From Ruminococcus sp. (GTDB lineage Bacteria; Bacillota; Clostridia; Oscillospirales; Ruminococcaceae): a stretch of 50,281 bases of DNA. The number at the start of each line of letters is the position of its first letter. Positions within the stretch are counted from its first letter, which is position 1. Where the stretch lies: contig JAFXNC010000026.1 of the NCBI GenBank assembly GCA_017529875.1, positions 1 through 50,281 of the forward strand. The letters are read 5' to 3'. This document shows positions 1 through 7,925 of the stretch, piece by piece. The position numbers and the translations under genes are program-made. The notes under the pieces are model-generated. The model had not been told where the DNA came from and searched no databases. It saw only the letters and a program-made list of their open reading frames with translations.

Positions 1-2
1 CC

Positions 3-892
3 CTCACCTGGGAGAACTTCGGCGCAGCGATATACGCCGAGAAAGATATCACTGTCACCGGCAAAATGAACATCACCGGCGGGGCGGGCATAGTCGTATC
101 CAACTGCACCCTCACCCTCAAAGACGCCGAGCTGAGCATCAACGGCAATAGCGGCAGCGCGATAGTGGGCGGTATGCCGGGTGGCGAGAGCACCTCCAAG
201 CTCATCGTCGATAACTCCAGGCTCCGTGCCTGCGGTGCCGAGGAAGGCGCGGTAGTGGGCTTCGGTCAGGGCATCGAGCTTATCGACTGCGGCATCCTCA
301 CCAATGAATGTGTGATCCGTGACGGCTCCTTCGCGGAAATGTTCGACGATGTGCCGGTGCTGAAAGTGGAGATCACCACCTCAGAGATATATGACCTTGT
401 GGTGGGCGGCGTCCGTGTCTGCGAAGACAACGCCTCTGATATCCTGGGCCGCGGCGAGGCCTCCTATGACCCTGAGACCAATACCCTTACTATAAAGAAG
501 AACATAGTCTGCAACGCAGACAACACCGAGGGCGCTGAGCCCTGCATCACAAACCGCATCCCCGGCCTCACCGTAAAGGCTGAGAATGAAGTCTCCCTCA
601 CCCGGGAGAACTTCGGCGCAGCGATATACGCCGAGAAAGATATCACTGTCACCGGCAAAATGAACATCACCGGCGGCGCGGGCATAGTCGTATCCGACTG
701 CACCTTCACCATTAAGGACGCCGAGCTGAGCATCAACGGCAATAGCGGCAGCGCGATAGTGGGCGGTATGCCCGGTGGTGAGAGCACCTCAAAGCTCATC
801 GTCGATAACTCCAGGCTCCGTGCCAACGGTGCCGAGGACGGCGCAGTAGTGGGCTTCGGTCAGGGCATCGAGCTTATCGACAGCGTTATCAG
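3..892 (+). repeat. In-frame 594-bp tandem repeat
   Basis: The sequence starting at base 3 recurs at base 597 with only scattered substitutions, a period of exactly 594 bp or 198 codons. The first visible copy is complete. The second stops near base 890, where the reading frame turns into the dockerin linker. The strong nucleotide identity points to recent duplication or gene conversion. Further copies may lie upstream of the window. Confidence 0.9.
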
Positions 893-1163
893 GACGCCTG
901 AGGGCGGCACCGTGCAGGACAACGTCATCGTTGACGCCGAAGGCGAGCCCGCCAAGACCGTCTGGATCACCCCCGCAGTCATCAGGGGCGACGTAAACAA
1001 CGACGGCAAGGTGAATATGCGCGACTACGCAACGCTTCAGAAGTACCTGCTCAACCCTAAGTCAGTCACTGTATTTGACGCCGCCGCCGATATCGACGGC
1101 AACGGCAAGATCAATATGCGCGACTACGCAGCCCTCCAGAAAATGCTGCTCAATCAGGCATAA
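3..1163 (+). CDS. Dockerin-bearing surface protein with 198-residue repeats (5' truncated)
   Basis: The frame is open from base 3, so the N-terminus lies outside the window. The visible part holds one full and one partial copy of a 198-residue unit (594-bp period), each with a glycine- and asparagine-rich beta-type pattern such as MNITGGAGIVVS and SKLIVDNSRL, suggesting a beta-helix or beta-solenoid adhesin-like region. The C-terminal 60 residues form a dockerin with two calcium-loop/helix repeats, DVNNDGKVNMRD and DIDGNGKINMRD, each followed by LQK and a leucine pair. Known of the family: dockerins plug into cohesins on scaffoldins. No catalytic domain is visible, so the role is probably binding or structural. 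It is the first of three consecutive dockerin genes, with 14 nt between its stop and the preferred start of the next. The function of the repeat is unknown. Confidence 0.85.
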   Translation, partial: LTWENFGAAIYAEKDITVTGKMNITGGAGIVVSNCTLTLKDAELSINGNSGSAIVGGMPGGESTSKLIVDNSRLRACGAEEGAVVGFGQGIELIDCGILTNECVIRDGSFAEMFDDVPVLKVEITTSEIYDLVVGGVRVCEDNASDILGRGEASYDPETNTLTIKKNIVCNADNTEGAEPCITNRIPGLTVKAENEVSLTRENFGAAIYAEKDITVTGKMNITGGAGIVVSDCTFTIKDAELSINGNSGSAIVGGMPGGESTSKLIVDNSRLRANGAEDGAVVGFGQGIELIDSVIRTPEGGTVQDNVIVDAEGEPAKTVWITPAVIRGDVNNDGKVNMRDYATLQKYLLNPKSVTVFDAAADIDGNGKINMRDYAALQKMLLNQA

Positions 1164-1177
1164 AAGGAGTAATGAAA

Positions 1178-2902
1178 ATGAAAAAACACAGACTGCTCAG
1201 TCTGCTTTCGGCACTGCTGCTGGTGTTCTCGCTGTTTGCAGCGGTGCCGGAGGGAACCTTCAGAATAAGCGCCGCCGATGAGGCGCCGTCTTACTACACC
1301 TTCAGCGGCGGCACCGTGACGATCACAGGCAAATTCTCAAACCTCGATGCGGTCTCGCAGCTGACCGGCATCAAGAAGATAGTCTTCACACCGGGCGTAA
1401 AGATGCCCTCCAGCTGTTTTCGGCTGTTTTCGGGCATCCACGCAGACCTCATAGATTTCACCGGCTCCGACTGGTCGGATGTCACCTCGGTGTTCCAGAT
1501 GTTCATGGGCTACGATATCTTTGAGATCAAAATGGGCTCTGTCTCCGCCCCTAAGCTCAAAGACCTCGACAGTATGTTTGACTGCTGCTACAAGGTCAGG
1601 AAGATCGACTTAAGCGGCTTTGACGTCCCCAACGCGGAGGAGCTGGACTATTTTTTCAACTACTGCAACGAGCTGTCAGAGCTCAAGGTCCCCGCAAAGA
1701 AGCTCACCAAGCTCAAGAGCCTCAGAAGGATGTTCTGCGCCTGCTTTGCTCTGTCCTCCGTTGACCTGAGCTGGCTGGGCACCTCCAACGTGACCAACTT
1801 CGACAGTATGTTCAACCTCTGCACCGGCATGAGCAAGATCGACATCACCCCTTTGGACTTCAGCAGCGCCCTTGATATGAACAATATGTTCTACGGCATG
1901 AAGGAGCTGCTGAGCGTGAGCTTAAAGAACAAGGACGCCTACTACTGCAAGGATTTCCATGATATGTTCCGGAAATGCGAAAAGCTCCGGTCGGTGGACT
2001 TCACCGGCTTCATCTCCTCCTCGGCCCTTGACCTGTCCAAGATGTTCTATGAGTGCTATGAGCTGACAAAGCTCGACCTCAACGCCATTGACGCATCCAA
2101 CGTCACCAACATGAGCGAGATGTTCTTTGATTGCAAGAAGCTTGCCGATCTGGATATCAGCTCTTTCGCGCCTGCGCACCTCACCAGTATGTACAGTATG
2201 TTCAACGGATGCAGAGCCCTCAAAAAGCTGGATCTCACCAAGTTCAACACCTCCGCTGTCACCAGCATGAGCGGCCTTTTCCAGAACTGCTACGCCCTCA
2301 GAGAACTGAACATCAAGGGCATCGACACCTCTAACGTCAGGTATATGACCGGTATGTTCATGAGCTGCGGCGCATATAAGGAATTCAAGTTCAGAGACTT
2401 CAACACCACGAGCCTTGAGAAGACCAACAAGATGTTCTGGAGCAACTCCACCCTTGTGACCGTTGACCTAACCGGGCTCAATACCAAGCAGCTCACCGAT
2501 GCCACGGAGATGTTCTTCCAGTGCTCCAACCTGACCACGATCTACGCCCCCGGGTCCATGAACTTCAACAGCGTTGCCAGCACCGACAGAATGTTCCAGA
2601 ACAGCACGCTGCTTGCAGGCGGCGCAGGGACAACATTCGACAGCACCCACGTTGACGGCTCCTATGCCCGTGTGGACGTAAAGGGCGGAGCAAAGGGCTA
2701 TTTCACCGCCGCCTCCTATACCCTCGGTGATCTGGACGGCAACGGCAAGGTCAATATGCGGGACTACGCCCTGATGCAGAAGTACATCCTCGACCCCAAG
2801 TCCGTTACAGTCAACACCGCAGCCGCCGACATGGACGGCAACGAGAAGGTCAATATGCGGGACTATGCGGCGCTTCAAAAGCTGCTGCTGAAACCGTCTT
2901 AA
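1178..2902 (+). CDS. BspA/DUF285-type repeat surface protein with dockerin
   Basis: 574 residues counted from the ATG at 1178. That start is preferred over the ATG at 1172 because AAGGAGT at 1164-1170 sits 7 nt before it but only 1 nt before the other. A signal peptide (KKHRLLSLLSALLLVFSLFA) is followed by about fifteen ~23-residue units of the type MFxxCxxLxxLDLSxFxTSNVTxM, characteristic of the BspA-like/DUF285 leucine-rich family of surface proteins. The C-terminus is a dockerin (DLDGNGKVNMRD and DMDGNEKVNMRD). BspA-like repeats usually mediate adhesion. Here the protein would be displayed through a cohesin. The leader segment after the signal helix (VPEGTFR) is nearly the same as in the next gene (LPEGSFR), so the two share ancestry at both ends. 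Operon with both neighbours. Confidence 0.88.
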   Translation: MKKHRLLSLLSALLLVFSLFAAVPEGTFRISAADEAPSYYTFSGGTVTITGKFSNLDAVSQLTGIKKIVFTPGVKMPSSCFRLFSGIHADLIDFTGSDWSDVTSVFQMFMGYDIFEIKMGSVSAPKLKDLDSMFDCCYKVRKIDLSGFDVPNAEELDYFFNYCNELSELKVPAKKLTKLKSLRRMFCACFALSSVDLSWLGTSNVTNFDSMFNLCTGMSKIDITPLDFSSALDMNNMFYGMKELLSVSLKNKDAYYCKDFHDMFRKCEKLRSVDFTGFISSSALDLSKMFYECYELTKLDLNAIDASNVTNMSEMFFDCKKLADLDISSFAPAHLTSMYSMFNGCRALKKLDLTKFNTSAVTSMSGLFQNCYALRELNIKGIDTSNVRYMTGMFMSCGAYKEFKFRDFNTTSLEKTNKMFWSNSTLVTVDLTGLNTKQLTDATEMFFQCSNLTTIYAPGSMNFNSVASTDRMFQNSTLLAGGAGTTFDSTHVDGSYARVDVKGGAKGYFTAASYTLGDLDGNGKVNMRDYALMQKYILDPKSVTVNTAAADMDGNEKVNMRDYAALQKLLLKPS

Positions 2903-2917
2903 GAAGGAGTAATGACA

Positions 2918-4999
2918 ATGAGGAAACACAGAATTGCCGGCCTGCTGACGGCGTTTGCGCTGGTGCTGATGATGTTCGGGATGCTGCCGGAGGGTTCGTT
3001 CCGGGCGGATGCGATAGAAGGCAACGGAACAAAGAGCTCTCCGTATATAATAAAGTCCTATGAGGATCTTTACCTGCTTATCGGCAGTCAGAACAGCGTC
3101 CTCAACTCATTGAGCCAGGACTTTTATATCAAGCTCGGAAATAATATCATAGAAAACAGTGCCAGATCCAATTATTATTTTAAGCTCTTTACCGATCATC
3201 CCCGGGCCGTACACCTTGACCTTGCGGGATTTACGCTTTCGAGGATAGCCGATACAAATGACAGCGCGATGTTCTATATCGGCTCCAATGTCACTCTGGA
3301 GATCGATGACAGCGTCGGCGCCGGAAAGATATACTCCACCAAGCTCAATAACAGTGCGTGGTGTATGTTTAATGTAACAAACGGTGGTAATCTGATCATA
3401 AACGGCGGCAGTTTCATAGATAATTCGCTGTTTCTGCATAAGCCCGGTTACATATTTTTATGTCCGATCATATATATGGATAAATCGGGAAACTCAACAG
3501 ATAATTGTTATGTCACCATCAACGGAGGCTATTTTGAATCTCTGATCAAGCTGGTCGCACAATACTACGGAAATCTTGTGATCAACAACGGTGAATTCAA
3601 GCAGAGATCGGATGTTGACGGAATGCCGGGTCTTTACAGCGGAATATTATTCGACGGCAATGATTACTGGATCAAAAACTGTATCCTCACCTGCAATACC
3701 TCCACTACTGCCATAACAGGCTCAAAGCTGAAACAGCACATGCCTTCGACGGTCGTGGTAAAAACCGATAACAGTACCGTAACGTTAAACGACAAAACAG
3801 ATAAGATCGGCGGACAGAACATTCGCATTTATACCCGCGAAGCCATTGAAAACATAAAATGGGACGGTTATTTACTGAGCTGGGATCCGTATGAGAATTC
3901 CGAAAAATACGGCGTTCAGGTCGAAAAGCTCGGATCCGTCGTTAATGATTACAGTATAGTATCAAATATCAATACTGCTTCTGCGGAATGCGATCTTACC
4001 AGCGTTATAAAGAATAACGGTTTCGGAGTGTACCGTGTTCTTCTCGGAGCACATAACAAATACGATGACCTTATTTCGCTGGTGACATATTCCCCGACTG
4101 TTGAATACGAAACGAGAAAAACCGTCAGCGAGATATCTCTCGGCGCTGTAAAGCCGAGAGACGGTGCGGTCTGTTCCAAGCCCTGGGAAAATGCAGACAG
4201 CTATGAGATACGCGCCTATGACTGGTACAGGGGCACACAGTGTATCGGCTCGGCTCATATGTCATCGACCGATAAATTCGCTGAGGGTCAGAAATACACC
4301 CTCTACTGTCAGGTCTATGTAAAGGACGGCTATAAATTCGCCTCTGACCTGTCCGCGAAGGTCAATGGTCAACAGGCGAACATTATCACGTACAGCAACA
4401 GGATGGGGGTAAAATACACCTTCACAGCCGGTGCAAACAACACCCTCCCGCAGTTTGATATCAGCATCCAGGAGCCCAGGGCAGGCGAGGTCATAAGCGG
4501 CGCTGTCAAGAGCAAAAGTCCCACAGCCTACAATGTCAGCGTCTATAATCCGTCAGGCAGTACGGAGAATGTGGTGAACTGGTCAAGAAAGGACGGTATT
4601 ATGCTGACCATCGGTTCAAAGTTCGCCGAAGGCAAGACCTATAAAGTGACATTCAGCCTCACCCAGGGCATTTCGCTGAACCGCCCCGACGGTTTCCTCT
4701 ACCTCACCGGCGACACCGTTGTCAAGGTGAACGGCAGGTCGGCGGTATTCCTCGAAAAGAAAGGCATCTACTGGAAATACGAGGCAGAATTCACCGTCCC
4801 CGCCCAGACCGTCCTCAAAGGCGACGTGGACGGCAACGGCAAGGTGAATATGCGCGACTACGCCCTGCTGCAAAAGTACCTGCTCGACTCCGGCTCGGTG
4901 GAGATCAAAGAGGCCAACGCCGACATGGACGGCGACGGCAAGGTCAATATGCGGGACTACGCACTGCTGCAAAAGCTGCTGCTCAAGTCCGGCTCCTGA
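2918..4999 (+). CDS. Dockerin-bearing secreted protein, parallel-beta plus Ig-like modules
   Basis: 693 residues from the ATG at 2918, chosen because the AGGAGT motif at 2905-2910 is well spaced for it and too close to the ATG at 2912. A signal peptide is followed by ~290 residues with beta-helix character (LDLAGFTLSR, LIINGGSF, YVTINGGYF, NLVINNGEF), then beta-rich, probably Ig- or fibronectin-like segments, then a C-terminal dockerin with loops DVDGNGKVNMRD and DMDGDGKVNMRD. The beta-helix fold occurs in polysaccharide lyases and in adhesins. No catalytic motif is recognisable, so I leave the function open. The codons at 3050-4000 look more AT-rich than in the two genes before it, which may mean this module has a different origin. 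The stop lies 2 nt from the stop of the convergent gpr. Confidence 0.82.
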   Translation: MRKHRIAGLLTAFALVLMMFGMLPEGSFRADAIEGNGTKSSPYIIKSYEDLYLLIGSQNSVLNSLSQDFYIKLGNNIIENSARSNYYFKLFTDHPRAVHLDLAGFTLSRIADTNDSAMFYIGSNVTLEIDDSVGAGKIYSTKLNNSAWCMFNVTNGGNLIINGGSFIDNSLFLHKPGYIFLCPIIYMDKSGNSTDNCYVTINGGYFESLIKLVAQYYGNLVINNGEFKQRSDVDGMPGLYSGILFDGNDYWIKNCILTCNTSTTAITGSKLKQHMPSTVVVKTDNSTVTLNDKTDKIGGQNIRIYTREAIENIKWDGYLLSWDPYENSEKYGVQVEKLGSVVNDYSIVSNINTASAECDLTSVIKNNGFGVYRVLLGAHNKYDDLISLVTYSPTVEYETRKTVSEISLGAVKPRDGAVCSKPWENADSYEIRAYDWYRGTQCIGSAHMSSTDKFAEGQKYTLYCQVYVKDGYKFASDLSAKVNGQQANIITYSNRMGVKYTFTAGANNTLPQFDISIQEPRAGEVISGAVKSKSPTAYNVSVYNPSGSTENVVNWSRKDGIMLTIGSKFAEGKTYKVTFSLTQGISLNRPDGFLYLTGDTVVKVNGRSAVFLEKKGIYWKYEAEFTVPAQTVLKGDVDGNGKVNMRDYALLQKYLLDSGSVEIKEANADMDGDGKVNMRDYALLQKLLLKSGS

Positions 5000-5001
5000 C
5001 C

Positions 5002-5868
5002 CTATGAGGTCAGCATCATTAGCTCCCCGGCGGTAAGCGTGGGGTGCAGGGCGAGATTTATCCCCAGCGAGAGCAGTCCGGCGCTGCGCTGCACCAGACT
5101 GTCGATATCCCTCGGCGTGACGATCATACCGGCATATTCCTGCCCGATCTGACCTCCGGAGGCCTGCGCGATAACTGCACAGTCGGTGACGGTGGGTATG
5201 CCTATCGCCACCGTGGGCACGCCCAGGGTCTTCTCCGAGAGCTCGGACCGGGCATTTGCCACTCCGCTCCCCGGGGATATGCCGGTGCTGCAAAGCTGAA
5301 CCGTGCTGCCCAGATGCCCCAGCTCCGAGCAGGCCAGAGCGTCCACCGCGATCACCAGCTCCGGCTCCGCCTCCCGGCAGACGGCTCGCACCAGCTCCTG
5401 GGATTCAAGGCCGGTCTGCCCCATGACCCCCGCCGAGATCACCGTGACGTCCGCCAGCTCCGAGGTGTCAAGATCTTTTGCAAGGCGCTTTATGTGCCGG
5501 GTAGCCAGTATGCCCGAGGCCGTCCGGGGACCCAGACTGTCCGGGGTTATCTGCATATTCCCAAGCCCCGCCACCAGCACCCGCTCCGGCACCCCGATGA
5601 GCCCGCGAAGCTCCGCTGCGATGCACTCCGCCCGGGCAGAGGCGCTGCCGCAAAGCTCCGACAGCCGCCCTGACCGGCATTTCACGGTGATATACCTGCC
5701 CCGGGGCTTGCCCAGCAGCTCTGCGGCCTCGTCGGTCTCCACGGTTATCTCGGTCACTTCAAAGCCTGTCCCGGGGCAGCTCCGCTCACGCTTGCTTATC
5801 CCGGGCACTTCCCCTGATGCCCTGACGCGCTGCTCCGATTCCAGCGCAAGATCGGTACGGTATGCCAT
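5002..5868 (-). CDS. gpr: GPR germination protease
   Basis: 288 residues. Spore protease that degrades small acid-soluble spore proteins (SASP) on germination; in the family it is made as a zymogen in the forespore and self-cleaves. The N-terminus RTDLALE resembles the SASP cleavage consensus of the propeptide. Signature segments are present: TPDSLGPRT with Asp110, VISAGVMGQTG, AVDALAC with Asp176, and STGISPGSGVAN. The two Asp residues are 66 apart, exactly as the catalytic Asp127 and Asp193 of the Bacillus enzyme. The start has AAGGAGG just upstream. It is divergent from rpsT, a neighbour it also has in Bacillus. I could not see a convincing forespore-sigma promoter in the short upstream region. 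Confidence 0.95.
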   Translation of the reverse strand: MAYRTDLALESEQRVRASGEVPGISKRERSCPGTGFEVTEITVETDEAAELLGKPRGRYITVKCRSGRLSELCGSASARAECIAAELRGLIGVPERVLVAGLGNMQITPDSLGPRTASGILATRHIKRLAKDLDTSELADVTVISAGVMGQTGLESQELVRAVCREAEPELVIAVDALACSELGHLGSTVQLCSTGISPGSGVANARSELSEKTLGVPTVAIGIPTVTDCAVIAQASGGQIGQEYAGMIVTPRDIDSLVQRSAGLLSLGINLALHPTLTAGELMMLTS

Positions 5869-5934
5869 AAGTCCTCCTTAGCAGATTGCACAAATCAGGC
5901 GTGCAAAAATCATTAAAATTTTTCCCTGAGACTA

Positions 5935-5963
5935 TTGAAAATTGACCCCCGCTGTGATATAAT
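5935..5963 (+). promoter_or_regulatory. Promoter of rpsT
   Basis: TTGAAA (5935-5940), 17 bp, TATAAT (5958-5963). It leaves a ~100-nt leader before the rpsT start, long enough for regulation, but I see no defined structure in it. Confidence 0.8.
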
Positions 5964-6069
5964 AACAGTTGAAACTTGTTTATGTGGCTGGCTGCATTTC
6001 CTCTCAGTCGTGCAGTTAGTTTATGCAAATAAGTGTGATCTTATTCAGAAACTGAGGGAGGTGTCGGTA

Positions 6070-6324
6070 ATGCCGAACATTAAATCCGCCAAGAAAAGAG
6101 TAAAGGTCATCGAGACCAGAACTCTCAGAAACAAGATGGTCAAGAGCGATCTCAAGACCGCGCTCAAGAAGGCTGATTCTGCTGTTGCCAACAATACAGA
6201 GGATAAGGCCGAGGTCGTAAAGGCTGCTATCAGAAAGGTAGATATGGCCTGCACCAAGGGCATCATTCACAAGAACAAGGCAGCAAGAAAGAAGTCCCAG
6301 CTTGCTAAGTCCCTGAATGGTTGA
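6070..6324 (+). CDS. rpsT: 30S ribosomal protein S20
   Basis: 84 residues starting [12 protein letters not shown], the usual S20 N-terminus, followed by a lysine-rich helical body ending [19 protein letters not shown]20 binds 16S rRNA early in 30S assembly. The frame is open upstream to 5935, but the ATG at 6070, preceded by GGGAGG, is the family start. Single-gene transcription unit with its own promoter and terminator. Confidence 0.97.
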   Translation: MPNIKSAKKRVKVIETRTLRNKMVKSDLKTALKKADSAVANNTEDKAEVVKAAIRKVDMACTKGIIHKNKAARKKSQLAKSLNG

Positions 6325-6338
6325 TATCATCGCGTATG

Positions 6339-6368
6339 AGCCGGCGTTCTGCGCCGGCTTTGTTTTTT
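6339..6368 (+). terminator. Rho-independent terminator of rpsT
   Basis: AGCCGGCG stem with a short loop and the complementary CGCCGGCT (6339-6359), followed by TTGTTTTTT. Confidence 0.9.
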
Positions 6369-6495
6369 GCCGCTTGTTAAAATGACCGATTAACGCCGCC
6401 GCATTTGTGCATTGTGACGATTTTTTAAATAGGCTATTTATTTTTCCGAATTGTTGTTGTATAATGATATAAGATTATTTTAGGAGGCGCGTCTT

Positions 6496-6762
6496 ATGGA
6501 TATTCATGAGCTGCTTGATAAGGTGAAGGAGCTGGAGTTCGAGGATGTTTTCCCGCTCAACAGAAAGGATCCCGATCCCAAGACACTTTGCATAAACGTC
6601 GGCATCTACCTCGGAGCTATCATTTTTATGATCCTTCTGATCGTGCTTCTGGGTCATATCACGGTGCTCGGTGTGATCCTCTGGATCCTCGGCATCATCG
6701 TTATCGGGTATTCGCTGGTGGGTATGTTCGCTTACCTTTTCAAGTTCATGAGGTATTTCTGA
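6496..6762 (+). CDS. Small membrane protein of unknown function
   Basis: 88 residues with AGGAGG 8 nt before the ATG. A cytoplasmic, charged N-terminal ~30 residues is followed by two adjoining hydrophobic helices (about residues 33-57 and 59-83) joined by a short turn, so a hairpin in the membrane is likely. I do not recognise the family. A TATAAT lies at 6460-6465, but its -35 box is poor. The gene stands alone between two hairpins, so context gives no hint of a role. Confidence 0.7.
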   Translation: MDIHELLDKVKELEFEDVFPLNRKDPDPKTLCINVGIYLGAIIFMILLIVLLGHITVLGVILWILGIIVIGYSLVGMFAYLFKFMRYF

Positions 6763-6806
6763 CCCGGCACCCGCAGTCATGTTATCAAAGCAGGGATAAG
6801 GAACAT

Positions 6807-6860
6807 CAGAGCGTGAAATATTGCGCTCCCTTGCTCCGAGGCTCTGCTTTTTTTGTTTTT
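6807..6860 (+). terminator. Possible terminator after the small membrane protein
   Basis: CAGAGC (6807-6812) can pair with GCTCTG (6841-6846) around a smaller GAGCG/CGCTC helix, followed by CTTTTTTTGTTTTTT. The rest of 6763-6946 shows nothing I can interpret. Confidence 0.5.
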
Positions 6861-6946
6861 TGTCAGGTGTGTGCCGCCCCTGCAAGGCTGTGCAGATTGT
6901 ACAAAATCCGGACGTGATATTTTACGTCTGTTACAGGCGGGTTCTA

Positions 6947-6975
6947 TTGACAAGCACAATATATTGTGTTATACT
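6947..6975 (+). promoter_or_regulatory. Promoter with NrdR-box-like operator in the spacer
   Basis: TTGACA (6947-6952), 17 bp, TATACT (6970-6975). The spacer contains the perfect 14-bp palindrome CACAATATATTGTG (6955-6968). Read as the 16-mer 6954-6969 it matches the published NrdR box acaCwAtATaTwGtgt at 15 of 16 positions. A weaker match to the box core (ATAAATATAG, 6989-6998) has its centre 32 bp downstream, the kind of spacing seen for paired NrdR boxes. The inference is repression of the following gene by NrdR when dATP is plentiful. Confidence 0.8.
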
Positions 6976-7091
6976 AAGAAATGTACCGATAAATATAGCG
7001 GCAGCGGGGTATTATCGCTCTGTCAATGCGACGAGAGTGGTCAACTGCCGGAGAACGAAATACTAAGCTTAAAAGAAAGAGGTAATGTCAA

Positions 7092-7367
7092 ATGGTAAAC
7101 GTAAATGTTAAGAACGGCAAGCTGTCCGCAGCTGAAATAGACGCCTATGTTGAGAGAGCGAACCAGCTTTATCCCGGTAAGGTGATCGAGTCCATCGACC
7201 TGTCCGTTGACGGCGAGTATGTGGACGTTGACTATCACTTCGCCGATGTACCCTTCCAGAGGATCCGCCGCATCACCGGCTACCTGGTAGGTACTGTTGA
7301 CCGCTTCAACAACGCCAAGCGTGCCGAGGTCGGCGACAGAGTCAAGCACGGCGTATCGGCTTCATAA
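7092..7367 (+). CDS. Stand-alone NrdD glycyl-radical-loop-like protein
   Basis: 91 residues. The N-terminal half (KLSAAEIDAYVERANQLYPG, then VDGEYVDVDYHF) is a small alpha/beta segment. The C-terminal half contains RITGYLVGTVDRFNNAKRAE followed by VGDRVKH. This resembles the C-terminal end of class III ribonucleotide reductase NrdD, where E. coli has RVCGYL with the radical glycine, then FNAGKQEEVKRRVKH. The zinc-binding CxxC pairs and the catalytic barrel of NrdD are absent. What is seen is a loop-only protein; what is inferred is a role with NrdD, possibly as an exchangeable radical-bearing part, as YfiD/GrcA does for pyruvate formate-lyase. The operator upstream supports the link. It could instead be a remnant that has taken on another role. 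GAGGT lies 8 nt before the ATG. Confidence 0.7.
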   Translation: MVNVNVKNGKLSAAEIDAYVERANQLYPGKVIESIDLSVDGEYVDVDYHFADVPFQRIRRITGYLVGTVDRFNNAKRAEVGDRVKHGVSAS

Positions 7368-7400
7368 TTACCGCTTACTCGTTTTATCCCTCTACAAGGC

Positions 7401-7434
7401 ACTTCCCGCACACTCTGCGGGGGGTGTTTTTTTT
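7401..7434 (+). terminator. Rho-independent terminator of the NrdD-loop gene
   Basis: ACTTCCCGCA pairs with TGCGGGGGGT around the loop CACTC (7401-7425), followed by an uninterrupted T run. Confidence 0.92.
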
Positions 7435-7559
7435 AATTCCGCCTTTTGCCTCATTTATGCGGTGCTTCTCACTTAGTCGGACGGCGGGCGAACCATGGCG
7501 GTCAGCTCCGGGGGGCAAATCGTTTACCTGGCTTTTTGGTCTTGCAGTAGTGAGGGGTT

Positions 7560-7815
7560 CGTTTGGTGTGTTTAGCAAGCAGGTATAGTAAACGCAGGCG
7601 AGGAGGGGCTTTTGGCGTGGAGTGAACGGAGCGAGGAACGAGCGAAGTGAACGCAGCGCCAAACCCAAAGCCCCGACGAAGCCGGGGGTATGGGGGCGGC
7701 AGCCCCCATTTGGATAACAGAGAACGCCGCCCCAAAGTTCGAGCCCCGACGAAGCCGGGGGGGAAGTTTCTTGCTCGTCTGCGCTCGCAAGAAACCGGGG
7801 GCTCCGCCCCCCATT
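7560..7815 (+). repeat. Cluster of GC-rich direct and inverted repeats
   Basis: Non-coding block. AGCCCCGACGAAGCCGGGGG occurs at 7669-7688 and again at 7742-7761. Each copy is followed by a run-of-G hairpin: ATGGGGGC/GCCCCCAT at 7690-7709, and GGGGGC/GCCCCC at 7797-7811, both running into CATTT. Between them lies a 9-bp stem, GTTTCTTGC (7766-7774) with GCAAGAAAC (7787-7795). Upstream, TTTGGCG (7611-7617) pairs with CGCCAAA (7657-7663) across a purine-rich segment with several GAACG/GAGCG-like units. This looks like two tandem copies of a REP/MITE-like intergenic element. I see no gene in 7435-7836. Confidence 0.7.
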
Positions 7816-7836
7816 TAGATACTATTAAAAAAAGGG

Positions 7837-7865
7837 TTGAAAATTGTTGTATATGGTGGTATAAT
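7837..7865 (+). promoter_or_regulatory. Promoter of the P-type ATPase gene
   Basis: TTGAAA (7837-7842), 17 bp, TATAAT (7860-7865). It begins immediately downstream of the repeat cluster. Confidence 0.82.
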
Positions 7866-7925
7866 AATAATTGATGTTTATGTCCTCCCACGCTGCGGCA
7901 GGGGAGGATGCGAAAGGGGTTGCCT

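Noticed and set aside
5935..6069. N-terminal extension of S20
   Set aside because: It overlaps the promoter. The family N-terminus [10 protein letters not shown] starts at 6070, preceded by GGGAGG.
6821..7098. Two overlapping ~81-residue open frames before the NrdD-loop gene
   Set aside because: They run through the hairpin, promoter and operator, have no ribosome site and show no recognisable protein character.
7560..7815. CRISPR array in the repeat block
   Set aside because: Only two copies of the long repeat, with an intervening hairpin rather than unique spacers of equal length.
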